A stretch of DNA of 64,000 nucleotides from Strigomonas culicis (lineage: Eukaryota; Euglenozoa; Kinetoplastea; Trypanosomatida; Trypanosomatidae), in NCBI GenBank assembly GCA_000482145.1, contig AUXH01000025.1:1-64000 (forward strand), read 5' to 3'. The notes below the pieces were generated by a model, which saw nothing but the letters and a program-made list of their open reading frames with translations, searched no databases and was not told the DNA's origin. Positions 9,710 through 20,000 of the stretch are shown piece after piece. Both the position numbers and the translations under genes were made by a program. Numbering within the stretch: the stretch's first letter is position 1; each line of letters starts with the position of its first letter.

Positions 9710-10474
9710 TCACTCTACCAGCAAAGGTTGTCGGCACAGGGGACATGTATATTGGTGAGACTCTATCCAGGAGCGGATGCACGTCTTATGAAAGTGATGG
9801 CCACACACAGGCAGCCGAACAGCTATTTGCATATCGACCATCAGCTCCGCCTCCGCACCAGCTTTGTGTTCCGCTGGGGACGGGCCTGCAGGGGCGTCAG
9901 GACCCTCGCTGTTCTCCGTTTTGGCCCTTTTCGAGGATGCGCTCACGCTTTCATGGCTCGTTACAATGAGGAGAAGCTTCTCTAAACAAATGGGACAGGC
10001 CACACCCTCGTCCCTCTTCTCTTCTTCCGCCACCGCACCACCCGCCGCGGACCCGTGGCGGTGTGCCTCCCTGTCGTACAGCCGGCGTACATCGTCCGCG
10101 GTGGTGAGGTCGTATTCGTCGAGGAGGAGCAGTAGGTCTTCCATTGTTATGTCTCTGCAGCCATCCGGCAGCACGCTTCGTTGGTCCTCGTCTGTCCTAC
10201 CCGGCATAGCATCGCCTTGTGCCAAAAACTCCGAAATATGCTCGAGGATATCGTTTACGGTGAAGGGTTCAGCAGGTGCGCCAGCTGTGCGGCGACGGTC
10301 CTCCGTCTCACCCGCCGCTGTGAACCCTCGTGCCCTACGCATGGGATCCAGCTCCCCTACGACGTTCGAGAAAAACGCATGTAAAGGGTTAGGTCCTCCT
10401 CCAAAAAGACCTTGATTGATATTCTCGAAAAAGACACCAGTATCACTGTCACTAGAGTCGCTCGAGGTGTCCAT
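9710..10474 (-). CDS. RING-H2 finger protein, probable E3 ubiquitin ligase
   Basis: A 254-residue protein from an ATG at 10474. The N-terminus is acidic and Ser-rich (MDTSSDSSDSDTG). The C-terminal third holds a RING-H2 finger: CPIC, then CGHHFHKTC, then CPLC. RING-H2 domains recruit ubiquitin-charged E2 enzymes. Between the second and third Zn ligands lie about 60 residues of Ser/Ala/Glu-rich sequence, longer than the usual 9-39, so the loop carries an insertion. The protein ends 6 residues after CPLC. There is no transmembrane segment, so it is likely soluble. The substrate is unknown. Confidence 0.88.
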   Translation of the reverse strand: MDTSSDSSDSDTGVFFENINQGLFGGGPNPLHAFFSNVVGELDPMRRARGFTAAGETEDRRRTAGAPAEPFTVNDILEHISEFLAQGDAMPGRTDEDQRSVLPDGCRDITMEDLLLLLDEYDLTTADDVRRLYDREAHRHGSAAGGAVAEEEKRDEGVACPICLEKLLLIVTSHESVSASSKRAKTENSEGPDAPAGPSPAEHKAGAEAELMVDMQIAVRLPVCGHHFHKTCIRSWIESHQYTCPLCRQPLLVE

Positions 10475-11010
10475 GCGGCTTAGCTCTCAACAAAAACGCG
10501 CCACTGCGTCTGAGAATAACAATAATAAGAATAAAGACACAAGTGTCTGCGCGTTCAAATTACGTGCTTCCTTTACGGAATAGTAAAATAACAAGAGCAA
10601 CGGAGAGAAAGGAAGGAGAAGAACAACATGAAGGAATACAGTGATACCCACACAACAATAATAAAGAAACACTTGAAAAAATGAATATACCACACGTTTC
10701 ACAGAGCTTCATGCTGCACGATCTTCGAACGAACCCATACATGTGACAAACAAATAAGGAAAAAAAAACTGCATAACTAAATATACAGTGAGTAAATCAA
10801 TCAATAAAACAGGTAAATAAATTCTATGACCTGAAGTATTGTTATGTACATCTATGGTATACTCTACACAAAAAGTTGACTAATACAATGTTCACCAACA
10901 AAAATGCGAGTATGGATAGCTACACACCAAAAGTGAATGTGAAGAGCTTCGAAAGAGAAGGAAAGTAAAAAGAAAAAAAAATCTATTCCACAAACACAAA
11001 AAAAAATCCT
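10475..11010. other. Intergenic spacer
   Basis: AT-rich spacer containing the splice acceptor of the RING gene (10510-10540) and the 3' UTR of the pseudokinase gene. The ORFs here are short and low-complexity. No gene is seen. Confidence 0.6.
10510..10540 (-). promoter_or_regulatory. Predicted trans-splice acceptor
   Basis: A T-rich tract on the minus strand ends in CTCAG (AG at 10511-10510), 35 nt before the RING gene ATG. Confidence 0.45.
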
Positions 11011-14000
11011 CTAAGTAAAAATGCTTGGCTCTAAACAAGTGAGTGGCTTGCATTCGCGAAAGGGCACAACCCCTTCGCCGAAGTCCGTGCTGCTACTGCA
11101 CCTGCTGTGCCCGTGGTGGTCCTCACACACGGCTGCGCCGGAGTGGCTCACACCCTTCCAGCCCATGACCGCATGCACCTGCTGTAGCAGCCACGCGTTC
11201 ACCTGCGGGAGGCCGCCGCCGCTGAGCGGCCGCATGCTCTGCTGGAGCGCCGCGAAGGCGTAGGTCCTCACCTCCGGGCGGAGCCGCCGGTTCGGCAGCT
11301 CGTCCAACACGCTCGCCGCGGCGCCCGTCACACTGGCGGCGCCCCGCGGCGGCGTCTTGTCGGTGCAGATGACGTGCGGCAGCGGCGTTTCCGTGAGGCG
11401 GGCGCGGTGCCGCGTATCGGCCCCCGCAACAGGGGACGCGTGCGCGTGCACATGCCTGACAGGAGTCCGACTGGCGGTCGCCACCGCGTCCGCCGCGCCG
11501 CTGCGCTGCAGTACAGACGGAGGCGGCGTCCGCTGTGCAGGCCCTCGCCGAACGAGGTCGGCCCCATCGCCGTGCGGGTGCCGGTGCTCGCTGCCGCTGT
11601 CCCCCGCGTCGCTGAGGTCGAGCTGCCGCAGCGGGCTGGGTCCGTCGCAGCTGCCGAGGAGCGGGTTTGCGCGCCGGGCCGGCGGCGTCTGCTCCGCTTC
11701 CTCCTGTTCGGAGAGGAGGAGGGGGTTGTGGTTGTCGCAGCCCCGCTGCGTCCGCGAGAAGCGCGACCGCAGCTGCGAGTCGCCCTCCGGCGACGAGAAG
11801 AGCGACAGCGGGTTGCCGAGAGACGACGCAGAGCTCTGCTCGCACTCCACAGGCGTTTGGTCTGCCGCCGGCTGCGGCGTCGCGGCCCCCCTCAACTGCT
11901 GCAGCTGCGCGCGGCGCAGCGCATGGTACTCGCGCACCAGCTGGTTAATCTCGCTGTCGTAGAGCGCGTCGGCGGCTTCCTTTATTTCATCGTGCGCCTC
12001 GTCCGGCGCGCTCACCGCGGCAGCGTCCTGCTGGAACGAACGCAGCGCCGCGAGCAGCTCGGAGGCGGCCGGCGGCTCCCGCATCGCGCGGCACAGGAGC
12101 CGCACCACCTCGATGGGGCACCCCGCGACCGCCCGACGTTCGCTCTCCGCGCATGCGACGCTGTTCACAAAGCCCGTGAAGGCGGCGAGCTGCACTACCT
12201 CGTCCAGCGCCGCGGTCAGGGACGGGCCGCGCTCCGCGAGGTAGAGCAAGAGCAGCACGCCCTGGCAGAAGACGTACACCTCCGTCTCATACAGATCCAG
12301 CGCCCGCTCGCGGTCGGGCGGCGGCAGCAGGTAGGCAGGCACGCAGCCGAAGAAGTTGTACTCCGGCACGTACGAGTTCGTCTTCTTCGCGACTTTCTGC
12401 GCGGCGCCGAAGTTGGCGAGCTTCACGCCGTCCGTGTCGTGCACGTAGAAGTTGAAGAGCAGCGGGTAGCCGTGCACGTAGCCGTAGTGGTGCAGCACCT
12501 GCAGCGCCGCGAGGCTCTGCGCGAGCAGCGACCGCCACTGCGCGGCCGCGACCGGCACGTAGAGGCAGCGCTCGAACGGGTTGGCAGTGCTGGCCGCGGC
12601 CAGCGCGGCGCGGCGGCCGTGGGGGTCCAGCACCCACTCCCACACGCTGCCCTCGGGGAAGTACTCCGTCTGCATGACGTAGGTGATGGCGGGCGGCGGC
12701 AGCGGCGTCGCGCTCGCGTTGGCGTCCAGGAAGCTGCACACAGAGGCGTTGGCGGTGGCGAGCAGCAGGTTGCTGGCCGTGCTGCCTCCCACGGCGGCCG
12801 GCGGCGGTTTGGGCGCGCGGTGGCCGTCCGGCAGTGGGCAGTGGTAGCGGCAGCAGCTGTAGTAGCGGGCCAGGCGGCGCTCTGCCTGGCGGCCCCAGAA
12901 GGAGGCCACGTCCTTGGACAGGTTCAGTATCTCGAGCTCGAGCTTGAAGTGGAACAGCTGGTCCTCGCCGCCGAGCACCTCCTTCACCGCGTAGGGCATG
13001 CCGTCCAGGCGGTGCTGCACGAGCCACACCAGCCCGTTGCGGTCGCTGTGCAGCGGCACGAGCAGCGCCTCCAATAGCTGCGGCGCCTCCGGCACCAGCG
13101 GCGCCGCCGCGCAGGCGCCGGCTGGAACGTAGTGCAGGAACTGGTACCGGTGGTGCTCGATGAAGCGATCCCCAGGGGACTCCTCCACCCGCGTCGGGTG
13201 GGGCTCCGCCTCCACCCAGCTGTCGAGAAACAGGTCCTGGAGGTGGTCGGCCGTGGCCGACATGGGCGGCGGCGTCCCGTGCTTGGAGGCGACGGAGGTG
13301 GGGATGAGCAGCGGCCTGCCCACCGTGGAGGCCAGGCTGAGCGAGCTCGACGGGGACCCATGCCGCCGGTACAGCACCTGCAGAAAGGCATCCTCCGTCG
13401 TTGTGGTCGGCGCCGGTCCGTCCCTGCATGCCGCGCTCGCGCCTTCCTCTACTGGCGTCGTGCACGCTGGCGCGGTCTGCTTGAGGTCCGGTGCCGCGTC
13501 GTCCAGCGAGCCCAGACTCTCATCCCCGAAGAACACTTGACGACTCGTGTTCGCTGACGCAAGGTCCTCCTTCGCTCTCGACATGGGCTGTGGGGTCGGC
13601 GATGGCTCCCCCCCCACCCCCGCATTCGGATAGTTCAACCTGCGCTCCGTCAGCGGCGTGCGGAGACTCGAATAGCTACACGGAGTGACCGGCGTGCTGC
13701 CGTGGCTCTTGCCAGGCCGCCTCATCAGGAGATTCGCCGGCACGCCCACGTCCAGCAGCGGGGCCGGAGGTCGCAGAAGAAAGAAGGAGTGGGCGCTAGA
13801 ATTGGAGCTCTCGTCGTTCCCCAACGCCCGTCGCGCGCTCTGGCCCTCCGCGTGATGAGGGCTGTGCACGTCCGCGGGACCAAAGAGCGTATTCCGGCGC
13901 AGCGCGATGGGCGAGCTGCCGTCGGACTTTGCCTCCTCCGCGGCGGCAAACAGAATGACGGAGCAGCTCACGTTGCTGTCGGTCGAGTGCGTCCGCCGGG

Positions 14001-16587
14001 GGCGCACGTGGAGGGAGTCGCCCGCCGCGCCGGCGTCGGCCTGCGCCGGCGCGGGCTTCTTGCTGCTGGTGCCCCGCGCGACGGACGGCGAGGCGGAGAT
14101 GCCGTACTGGCTGCGGCTCTCCAGCGGCGACGGCTCCTCCCGCTTCGCGGACAGCGTGTCCTGCGAGGCGGTGTCGCTCCGCCGCGTCGCGGCGCCGCTG
14201 CGGGGCGGGTGCGGCCGGAGGTCTTGCGGAGGGACCTCGTCGAGGAAGGCCACGCTCTGTACGCGGTTGCCAGCGGTGCCGGCCGGCGACGACGCGAAGT
14301 GACGCTTTGCGTGTGTCACGAGGATGGAGGCGTGCTCCTTCTCCGGCAGGTGCCACAGCGCGAGCGAGCTGCCGTAGAAGTGGCCGTTGTTCTCCTGCGA
14401 GATGAGGCTGAGGTCAATGTTCTTCTCCAGTGAGTCCAGCATCGCCGCGCGGTAGGCGGTGGCGCCGTGGTCCCGACTGCGGTTCGGGCTGTCATCGCTT
14501 TGAAAGTGCTCCGACGAGCGCGTATCCGCGGAGGGCGCCAGCAGGGTGCGGTTGGCCAGCAGCATCGGAGCCTTGGGCACCGCCACGACGGTGTGGGCAA
14601 ACATAATCAGCGCCGCATCCGCGCGCAGCGCCAGTGTGGGCAGCGCGTCGGCCTCGTCGTCGCTCAGTGGGCCGTCCTCGAGGGTCTCCGGCGGGAGGTA
14701 CGGCCTGCCGAGCAGGAAGGGCGCGGTGTACATGCGGTACGGGGAGAAGGGGTTCCGGCTCGGGGCGAGGTAGTCGACCAGCTCCGTGTGGTGGTTCAGC
14801 GTCTCGTATACGCTGGCGGCGCGCGGCGACACGGTGCCGGTCGGCACGCTGCTGTTCATGCGGGCGTGTCGCTGCTCCGTGCTGATGTTCATGAGCTTCA
14901 GCGCGAAGTTGACCGGCGACGCCGCGCTTTCGTTCGGCCGGTGGGAGGACTTCTGCGGCGTGGCGGGGCCGACGGAGAGATAACGCGGCGTGTACTGCTG
15001 CGTGCTCGCGGTCACCTCGTGGACCTGCGTCAGCGCCGGCGAGCGGTAGACGTTGTCGATGGGCGTGTGGGGTGAGTCCATGCCGGACTTATCCGGCGTC
15101 AGTTGGTCCGGCGTGTGGTCGCCGCCGGTAAAGAGGAACGGCCCGGTGGGGGTGCGGTCGCCGCTCTCGTTTTCGTCCACGGAGTCGTTGTCTCCCGCCG
15201 AGAGCACGGGCGAGATGCTGCGCGCGAAGAGCTCCACGTCGACGCTCGCCGCAGACCCACGGCGCGGCTGCTGCCTGACGAACGCGGCCACCTCGTCCGA
15301 GCTGGAAGGCGCGTCATGGCGACCGTCGCCATTCGCTGCGAAGACGTTCATTCGAGAGGAGAGCCGCTGGGCGCCCTCCAAGCTCACGTTCTGGAACATC
15401 TGCGTGTCCACTTGTTCGAGGTCCTCCAGACTCCACTCACTGCCGGAGTGCGGTGCCCGGCAGCCAACGTGCGCGTCCACGAACAGGGACTTGACCGCCA
15501 TGGAGGGGGCGCGTGTTCGCAGTAAAGCCTCATTCGGCGGTGAGGCGTGCGTCGTGAAGGTGTGCGACTGCTGCGGCATGACAGGGCTGTGGTCCCCCGT
15601 CACGGCGATGTTCGACGGCGGCGACATCGCCGTGGTCGCCGCGTCGGAGCGTTCGGACGGACAAAATATGCTGAAAGCGGGCGCGTACTTGGGCGTCGCA
15701 CCCTCGTCCATCTTGTGCGTCGGCGACGCCAACCGACCCCGCGGCAGAGGGTCCGCCGTGGCGTGAAGCAGGCACTCTTTCAACGTCCGCCGCCTCGCGT
15801 CCAGGAGGGGGGACCCCGCCGGGGAGACCTCGGCGGCCTTGCGGTGGAGCGTACTCGAACACCCGCTGGGCGGGACCGGCGGCGTGCCCGCCGCGCTCAC
15901 ACAGGGAGGGGGCCGCATGGCCTCCCCACTGCTGCTGCCCGAGGCACTCGTCGTGGAGCTGCTGCGCAGCCAGCTCCCCTGCTTGGTGCCGCTGTCCGCC
16001 GCGGTGGTGGCGCGGCTGGCGTCGGGGCTGGAGAGGTGCGGCGTGCCGCAGGACCGCGGGCTCGTCGCGATGCGCGGCACGGCGATGCGATCCTCTGGTG
16101 TGTTCGCGAAGATGGTCTGCGCGCGCGTCGTGGACGACGGCGGTGCGGTGCTCGAGGGCGAGGCCGTCTTGCTCCGCTGCCCCTCCTCGGCGGGGGACAC
16201 CGGGGTGCGGCTCGTGGCGTGGTGGACGTGCGGTAATGCGAACGACGGGGCACGCGCCCGCCCCTCCCCCCCGTCGCTGCGGTCCGCCTCCTCCTTGTAA
16301 ACGGCAGTGGAGGTGGAGACGGGCGAGAGCACGCTTGTCGCGGACGGGAACTCGTGACACGAGCGCGACGCGGGAAGGCAGGGCTCGTGCTCCTTCCTGG
16401 AAAGGAGGTCCGCGCCGTGCTCAGCCCATTTGCACGTCTCAAGCAAGCACCGTGGTGGCTGGTACGCGGCCGATGCGATCCATGGCGCCGTTACATCTAG
16501 AGTAGACCTTCTAGAGGGGCTGCAGGCTACACCCGATGTCGGATGACTCGCGGCGCCCCAGCTAACGGAGTGGTATGCCTTTTCCAT
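11011..16587 (-). CDS. Giant protein with C-terminal pseudokinase domain
   Basis: A 1,858-residue protein from an ATG at 16587. The first 1,150 residues are Ser/Pro/Thr/Ala-rich and look disordered. A protein-kinase fold spans about residues 1170-1510. YAVKEV keeps the ATP-binding Lys and KLELEIL supplies the helix-C Glu. However, the catalytic loop reads VHGYPLLFN (Tyr in place of the catalytic Asp of HRD, while the loop Asn is kept), and the DFG motif reads NFG (KLANFG). The Gly-rich loop is also lost (SDRNGLVWLV). The domain is therefore predicted catalytically dead and likely a scaffold or allosteric partner. The tail after the domain is again disordered. A splice acceptor sits 22 nt upstream of the ATG (AG at 16610-16611). 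Confidence 0.88.
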   Translation of the reverse strand: MEKAYHSVSWGAASHPTSGVACSPSRRSTLDVTAPWIASAAYQPPRCLLETCKWAEHGADLLSRKEHEPCLPASRSCHEFPSATSVLSPVSTSTAVYKEEADRSDGGEGRARAPSFALPHVHHATSRTPVSPAEEGQRSKTASPSSTAPPSSTTRAQTIFANTPEDRIAVPRIATSPRSCGTPHLSSPDASRATTAADSGTKQGSWLRSSSTTSASGSSSGEAMRPPPCVSAAGTPPVPPSGCSSTLHRKAAEVSPAGSPLLDARRRTLKECLLHATADPLPRGRLASPTHKMDEGATPKYAPAFSIFCPSERSDAATTAMSPPSNIAVTGDHSPVMPQQSHTFTTHASPPNEALLRTRAPSMAVKSLFVDAHVGCRAPHSGSEWSLEDLEQVDTQMFQNVSLEGAQRLSSRMNVFAANGDGRHDAPSSSDEVAAFVRQQPRRGSAASVDVELFARSISPVLSAGDNDSVDENESGDRTPTGPFLFTGGDHTPDQLTPDKSGMDSPHTPIDNVYRSPALTQVHEVTASTQQYTPRYLSVGPATPQKSSHRPNESAASPVNFALKLMNISTEQRHARMNSSVPTGTVSPRAASVYETLNHHTELVDYLAPSRNPFSPYRMYTAPFLLGRPYLPPETLEDGPLSDDEADALPTLALRADAALIMFAHTVVAVPKAPMLLANRTLLAPSADTRSSEHFQSDDSPNRSRDHGATAYRAAMLDSLEKNIDLSLISQENNGHFYGSSLALWHLPEKEHASILVTHAKRHFASSPAGTAGNRVQSVAFLDEVPPQDLRPHPPRSGAATRRSDTASQDTLSAKREEPSPLESRSQYGISASPSVARGTSSKKPAPAQADAGAAGDSLHVRPRRTHSTDSNVSCSVILFAAAEEAKSDGSSPIALRRNTLFGPADVHSPHHAEGQSARRALGNDESSNSSAHSFFLLRPPAPLLDVGVPANLLMRRPGKSHGSTPVTPCSYSSLRTPLTERRLNYPNAGVGGEPSPTPQPMSRAKEDLASANTSRQVFFGDESLGSLDDAAPDLKQTAPACTTPVEEGASAACRDGPAPTTTTEDAFLQVLYRRHGSPSSSLSLASTVGRPLLIPTSVASKHGTPPPMSATADHLQDLFLDSWVEAEPHPTRVEESPGDRFIEHHRYQFLHYVPAGACAAAPLVPEAPQLLEALLVPLHSDRNGLVWLVQHRLDGMPYAVKEVLGGEDQLFHFKLELEILNLSKDVASFWGRQAERRLARYYSCCRYHCPLPDGHRAPKPPPAAVGGSTASNLLLATANASVCSFLDANASATPLPPPAITYVMQTEYFPEGSVWEWVLDPHGRRAALAAASTANPFERCLYVPVAAAQWRSLLAQSLAALQVLHHYGYVHGYPLLFNFYVHDTDGVKLANFGAAQKVAKKTNSYVPEYNFFGCVPAYLLPPPDRERALDLYETEVYVFCQGVLLLLYLAERGPSLTAALDEVVQLAAFTGFVNSVACAESERRAVAGCPIEVVRLLCRAMREPPAASELLAALRSFQQDAAAVSAPDEAHDEIKEAADALYDSEINQLVREYHALRRAQLQQLRGAATPQPAADQTPVECEQSSASSLGNPLSLFSSPEGDSQLRSRFSRTQRGCDNHNPLLLSEQEEAEQTPPARRANPLLGSCDGPSPLRQLDLSDAGDSGSEHRHPHGDGADLVRRGPAQRTPPPSVLQRSGAADAVATASRTPVRHVHAHASPVAGADTRHRARLTETPLPHVICTDKTPPRGAASVTGAAASVLDELPNRRLRPEVRTYAFAALQQSMRPLSGGGLPQVNAWLLQQVHAVMGWKGVSHSGAAVCEDHHGHSRCSSSTDFGEGVVPFRECKPLTCLEPSIFT

Positions 16588-17010
16588 CTATAAGGGTAAC
16601 GAAAAGGCCCTAGAAAAGAATGACAAAAAAAAATAGTTGTACAGGAAAAGATGATACCAATGTCTATGAGGAAAAAAAAATGTCCCTTCGAAAAAAAGAA
16701 AAGGAAAGGAAACGATTATATCTATAGTAAAAGCGAAGGGAAGGAAACAGAAGGATACTATTTTACTTGTTAAGGAATCATTAAACCCTTTAAGCCACTG
16801 TAGTGGAAAAAACAAAACACTTTCTTAGAACGAAAGGAGATTATCATTATTGTATAGGAACACCTTCTTATTCTATCGTAAAAGTGTCTCACCAAAAGGA
16901 GAACAAATGTCTAAGTCAACTTTATAATTATACATCTAACATTTCTATTGTATGCATGTATGAGAATATATCATTTCGTTCTCTCTCTTTCTCTATGTAT
17001 ATGTATATAT
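16588..17010. other. Intergenic spacer
   Basis: AT-rich, with several long pyrimidine tracts on the minus strand, one of which ends at the acceptor AG at 16610-16611. No gene is seen. Confidence 0.6.
16610..16633 (-). promoter_or_regulatory. Predicted trans-splice acceptor
   Basis: The minus strand reads T-run, gtcattcttttctag. The AG lies 22 nt before the pseudokinase ATG. Confidence 0.55.
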
Positions 17011-20000
17011 CTACGACCCCAGCACATCAAAGTATTGGCTAACAATCTGTCGCCACGCCCTTCCCTCTTCCGTGAGGCCTACTTGCTGTGCCTGGGTGCC
17101 GCCACTAATGGACGCGAAGATGATAATGCAAAAGGTCGAAAAGTCAAACTCGTGGATGCCGCTCGTCAGCAGCAGCGGGATCAGAACATTCACCATGAAG
17201 GCGTGCAGGAGCGTTGTGCGCACGAGGCCGGCCTGCTTCATCTCGCGCTTTCGGCTCAGCGCATCGGCCTCATCCTCCATGAGGAGCGTGTCGTCCTGCC
17301 GCGCCGACGAGGCGCTGCGGCCGCGGCTGAGCTGCGTCCACGCGCGGCGGTACAGCGACTGCGCGGCGCGCGCCTTCTCCAGCAGCGTCAGCTGCTCCTG
17401 CACGCTGCCGCGGCGGCCGCGCGGCGGGTCGGCGGCGGCCCTCCTCAGCGCGCGACGGTCGTCCGGCGGCGCGTCGCCCTTCGTCAGCGGCTCCAGGCGC
17501 TTGATCTCGTCCTCGAGGAGGTTCCTGAGCACCGGCAGGTCGACCGCGCGCAGCAGGTGCGAGCCCTTGACGTCGAGCAGATCAAACACCTCGCGCAGGA
17601 CGTGGCTGCGGCGCGAGGCGACGTTCTGCCGCGCGTTGGTCTGGCGCGGCCGGATCGCGCACGTCGCGTACAGCCGGTCGAGCGGCGAGACGCCGGTGGT
17701 GACGGACGGCTGCCGCAGCTTGGAGGGGCTCAGCACGCGCCGCTGCTGGTCCCGCAGGTGCTGCTGCAGCAGGTGGTGCTCGTGCTGCTGCTGCGCCTTC
17801 GCGGCCGCGGCCTCCACCTGCACCATCTCGCTGAACTGGTCCATCTGCGCCGCGGTGAGCCGCGTGCCGTTCACAAAGTACAGCTGATGGGCCACCGCCG
17901 GCGGCCACTGGATGCCGAGCAGCGCCGCCACCGACGCCGCGTCCACCGTCCGCGGCGTCTTGGGAGGGGGCGACCTCTGCCGCGCGCCAGGCTTCTGCAG
18001 GCGCACGGATGGCGGAGGAGTCGCCGCGTTGATGGCGCGAGCGCTGGTCGGCCGCTTGGTGGATGCCGGCCGGGGACTGCTCTTCTGCGGCGCGGCCACG
18101 GCCGACGAGGGCTTCCGCCGCGCCGGGTGGGGCTGCGGGGCCTCTGCGCGCGCGGCGGGGGCCGGGCACCGCAGCTGGCACAGCGCCGCCGCGTAGCCGC
18201 CCGCCTTGGCGGCCTGGCTCTCGCGCGCGGGTGCCGCCGCCGCCTGCTCCCGCTGCGAGGCGTCGAGGATGGTGCGGTCCTGGCGGCGCGCGGCCGCGAT
18301 GGCGCCGGTGAGCTGCCGCAGCTCCTTGCGCTGCTGGTCGTTGAAGATGTGCCAGTACTTGGTCTCCTCCTCCGCCAGCGCGGCGTTCTGCCGCAGGGCC
18401 TGCTGCGTGATGGTGCCGCTGGTGCGCTCCAGGGGCCCCATGGCCACGCTGATGGGATCCGGGTCCTCGAAGGACATGGTGACGACGCGCCTGTGCATGG
18501 GCGAGCCGAAGGAGGACGTCCGGCTGCGCTCGCCGCCTTTATCCACCCGCACGGAGGCGGACTTGCGCCGGGTGTGCTCGCGCTGATGGAAGCGGTTCTC
18601 CGACTCCTGGTTCGCCAGGTGCAGCCGCACCATGCTGCTCGTGTCCGACCGGGCGCCGGAGGGGCTCTCGCGCGGCGTCCGCGTGACGTCCGTGTAGCCG
18701 GGTGCGGTCATGGACAGGTCGCGCTCTGTGTGCTGCCGCTGCGGCGGCGGCACGTCCTGACTATCGGCGGAGGAGGCGCCGCGGGCCCGCGCCAAGGGCG
18801 GCGTGCCCGCGTCGGACTTCTTCCTTGGCATGTTCACCGCTGCCGGCGGTCCGTCCGCCGCCGCGGCCACCGTCGGCAGCAGCGGCGGCGTGGACGTCCT
18901 GGAGGCGTGCGGTGGCGAGACCGCGGCTGTACGCGCGTCGGCCGCCCTCCCGTGGGGAGCGGCCGGTGCCGACGGAGCGTGGCTGCGCGGCTTCGCGGCG
19001 GGCGAGTTGCGGTTGGACGTGTTCTTGAGTCGATTGGAGACGATCGTCTTCTTCGTCGCCTTCCCGCGTGGGCTCTCCGCCGCTTCTGCCGCAGCGGCGT
19101 CCGGGTGCGAGGAGCCGGGCAGCACCCTTTGGGTGAAGGAGAGGAAACCTGGGGAGGGGCTGTCCTCGGCCCCCTCCCGCGTGTCGCCGAAGGTGAGGGG
19201 GACATCCACGTGGACCGGCTTCTGTTGCAACAGAGTTGGCCGCTGTCCGAGCAGTGCGACGAGCTCATTGTCGTCCTTGTTGTTGCTCTCACTGCTATTG
19301 GCGGTATTGTTCATCTCCGTACTGCTCTCAAGAGCCACGTACTGCTCCTGGTGGCTGAGCGTTTTTTCAGCTTCTACGTTTGTGATAGACGCTCTGCTGG
19401 TGCGGCGTCGGCCACGGTGGGACGTCGAGCGTCGCTGATGGACGGGCTCCTGAGGGGAGCTTGTGCCGCCCACCGTGTTATCCGGGCTTCCGCGGTCATC
19501 AATGTGAAAGGCGATGCTGTCATTGTCCAGTGAGGGTGTGTTGCCTCCCAGAGGCAAGAAGGACATGGAGGCTTCCGGCGAGTTTTGCGCATCTCTTTTC
19601 TTGCTGTCGACGTTCTTCCCGACCTCCACGGTATTGTCCGTGGTGTTGAGCTTATCCTCGGATTCATCAAAATGGAATTCAATGCTGTCATTCACGAGAG
19701 CGGCCGAGGCGCGATGCGCCGCGTCGACGGTGTGAAAGGTGATACTGTTGTTGGAGACGGCACGGGGGAACTTCGCACCAGGCTTTGCGGACGCTGTTGG
19801 AGAGGTCTCCACCTGGAAGTTGATGCTCTGCTCCGGAGACTGCGTGCCGTGCGCCCGCGGGACAAGCGGGGGCGATGCCGCCCGCCCTTCCCCCACCGTG
19901 AAGTTGATGCTCTCGGTGGTCGCTCTGCGGCCCACCATATGCAGGGGCGGCGGTGATGAGGTTTCAGCCGCGGGACCGGCCTCGTGGAACGCGATGGACG

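Noticed and set aside
16948..19533. Long plus-strand open frames opposite real genes (also 11374-13077, 4473-5792 and 28014-29483)
   Set aside because: They are mirror frames of GC-rich minus-strand genes. Their translations are Arg/Ala/Gly-rich without domains, and they oppose the transcription direction of the whole window.
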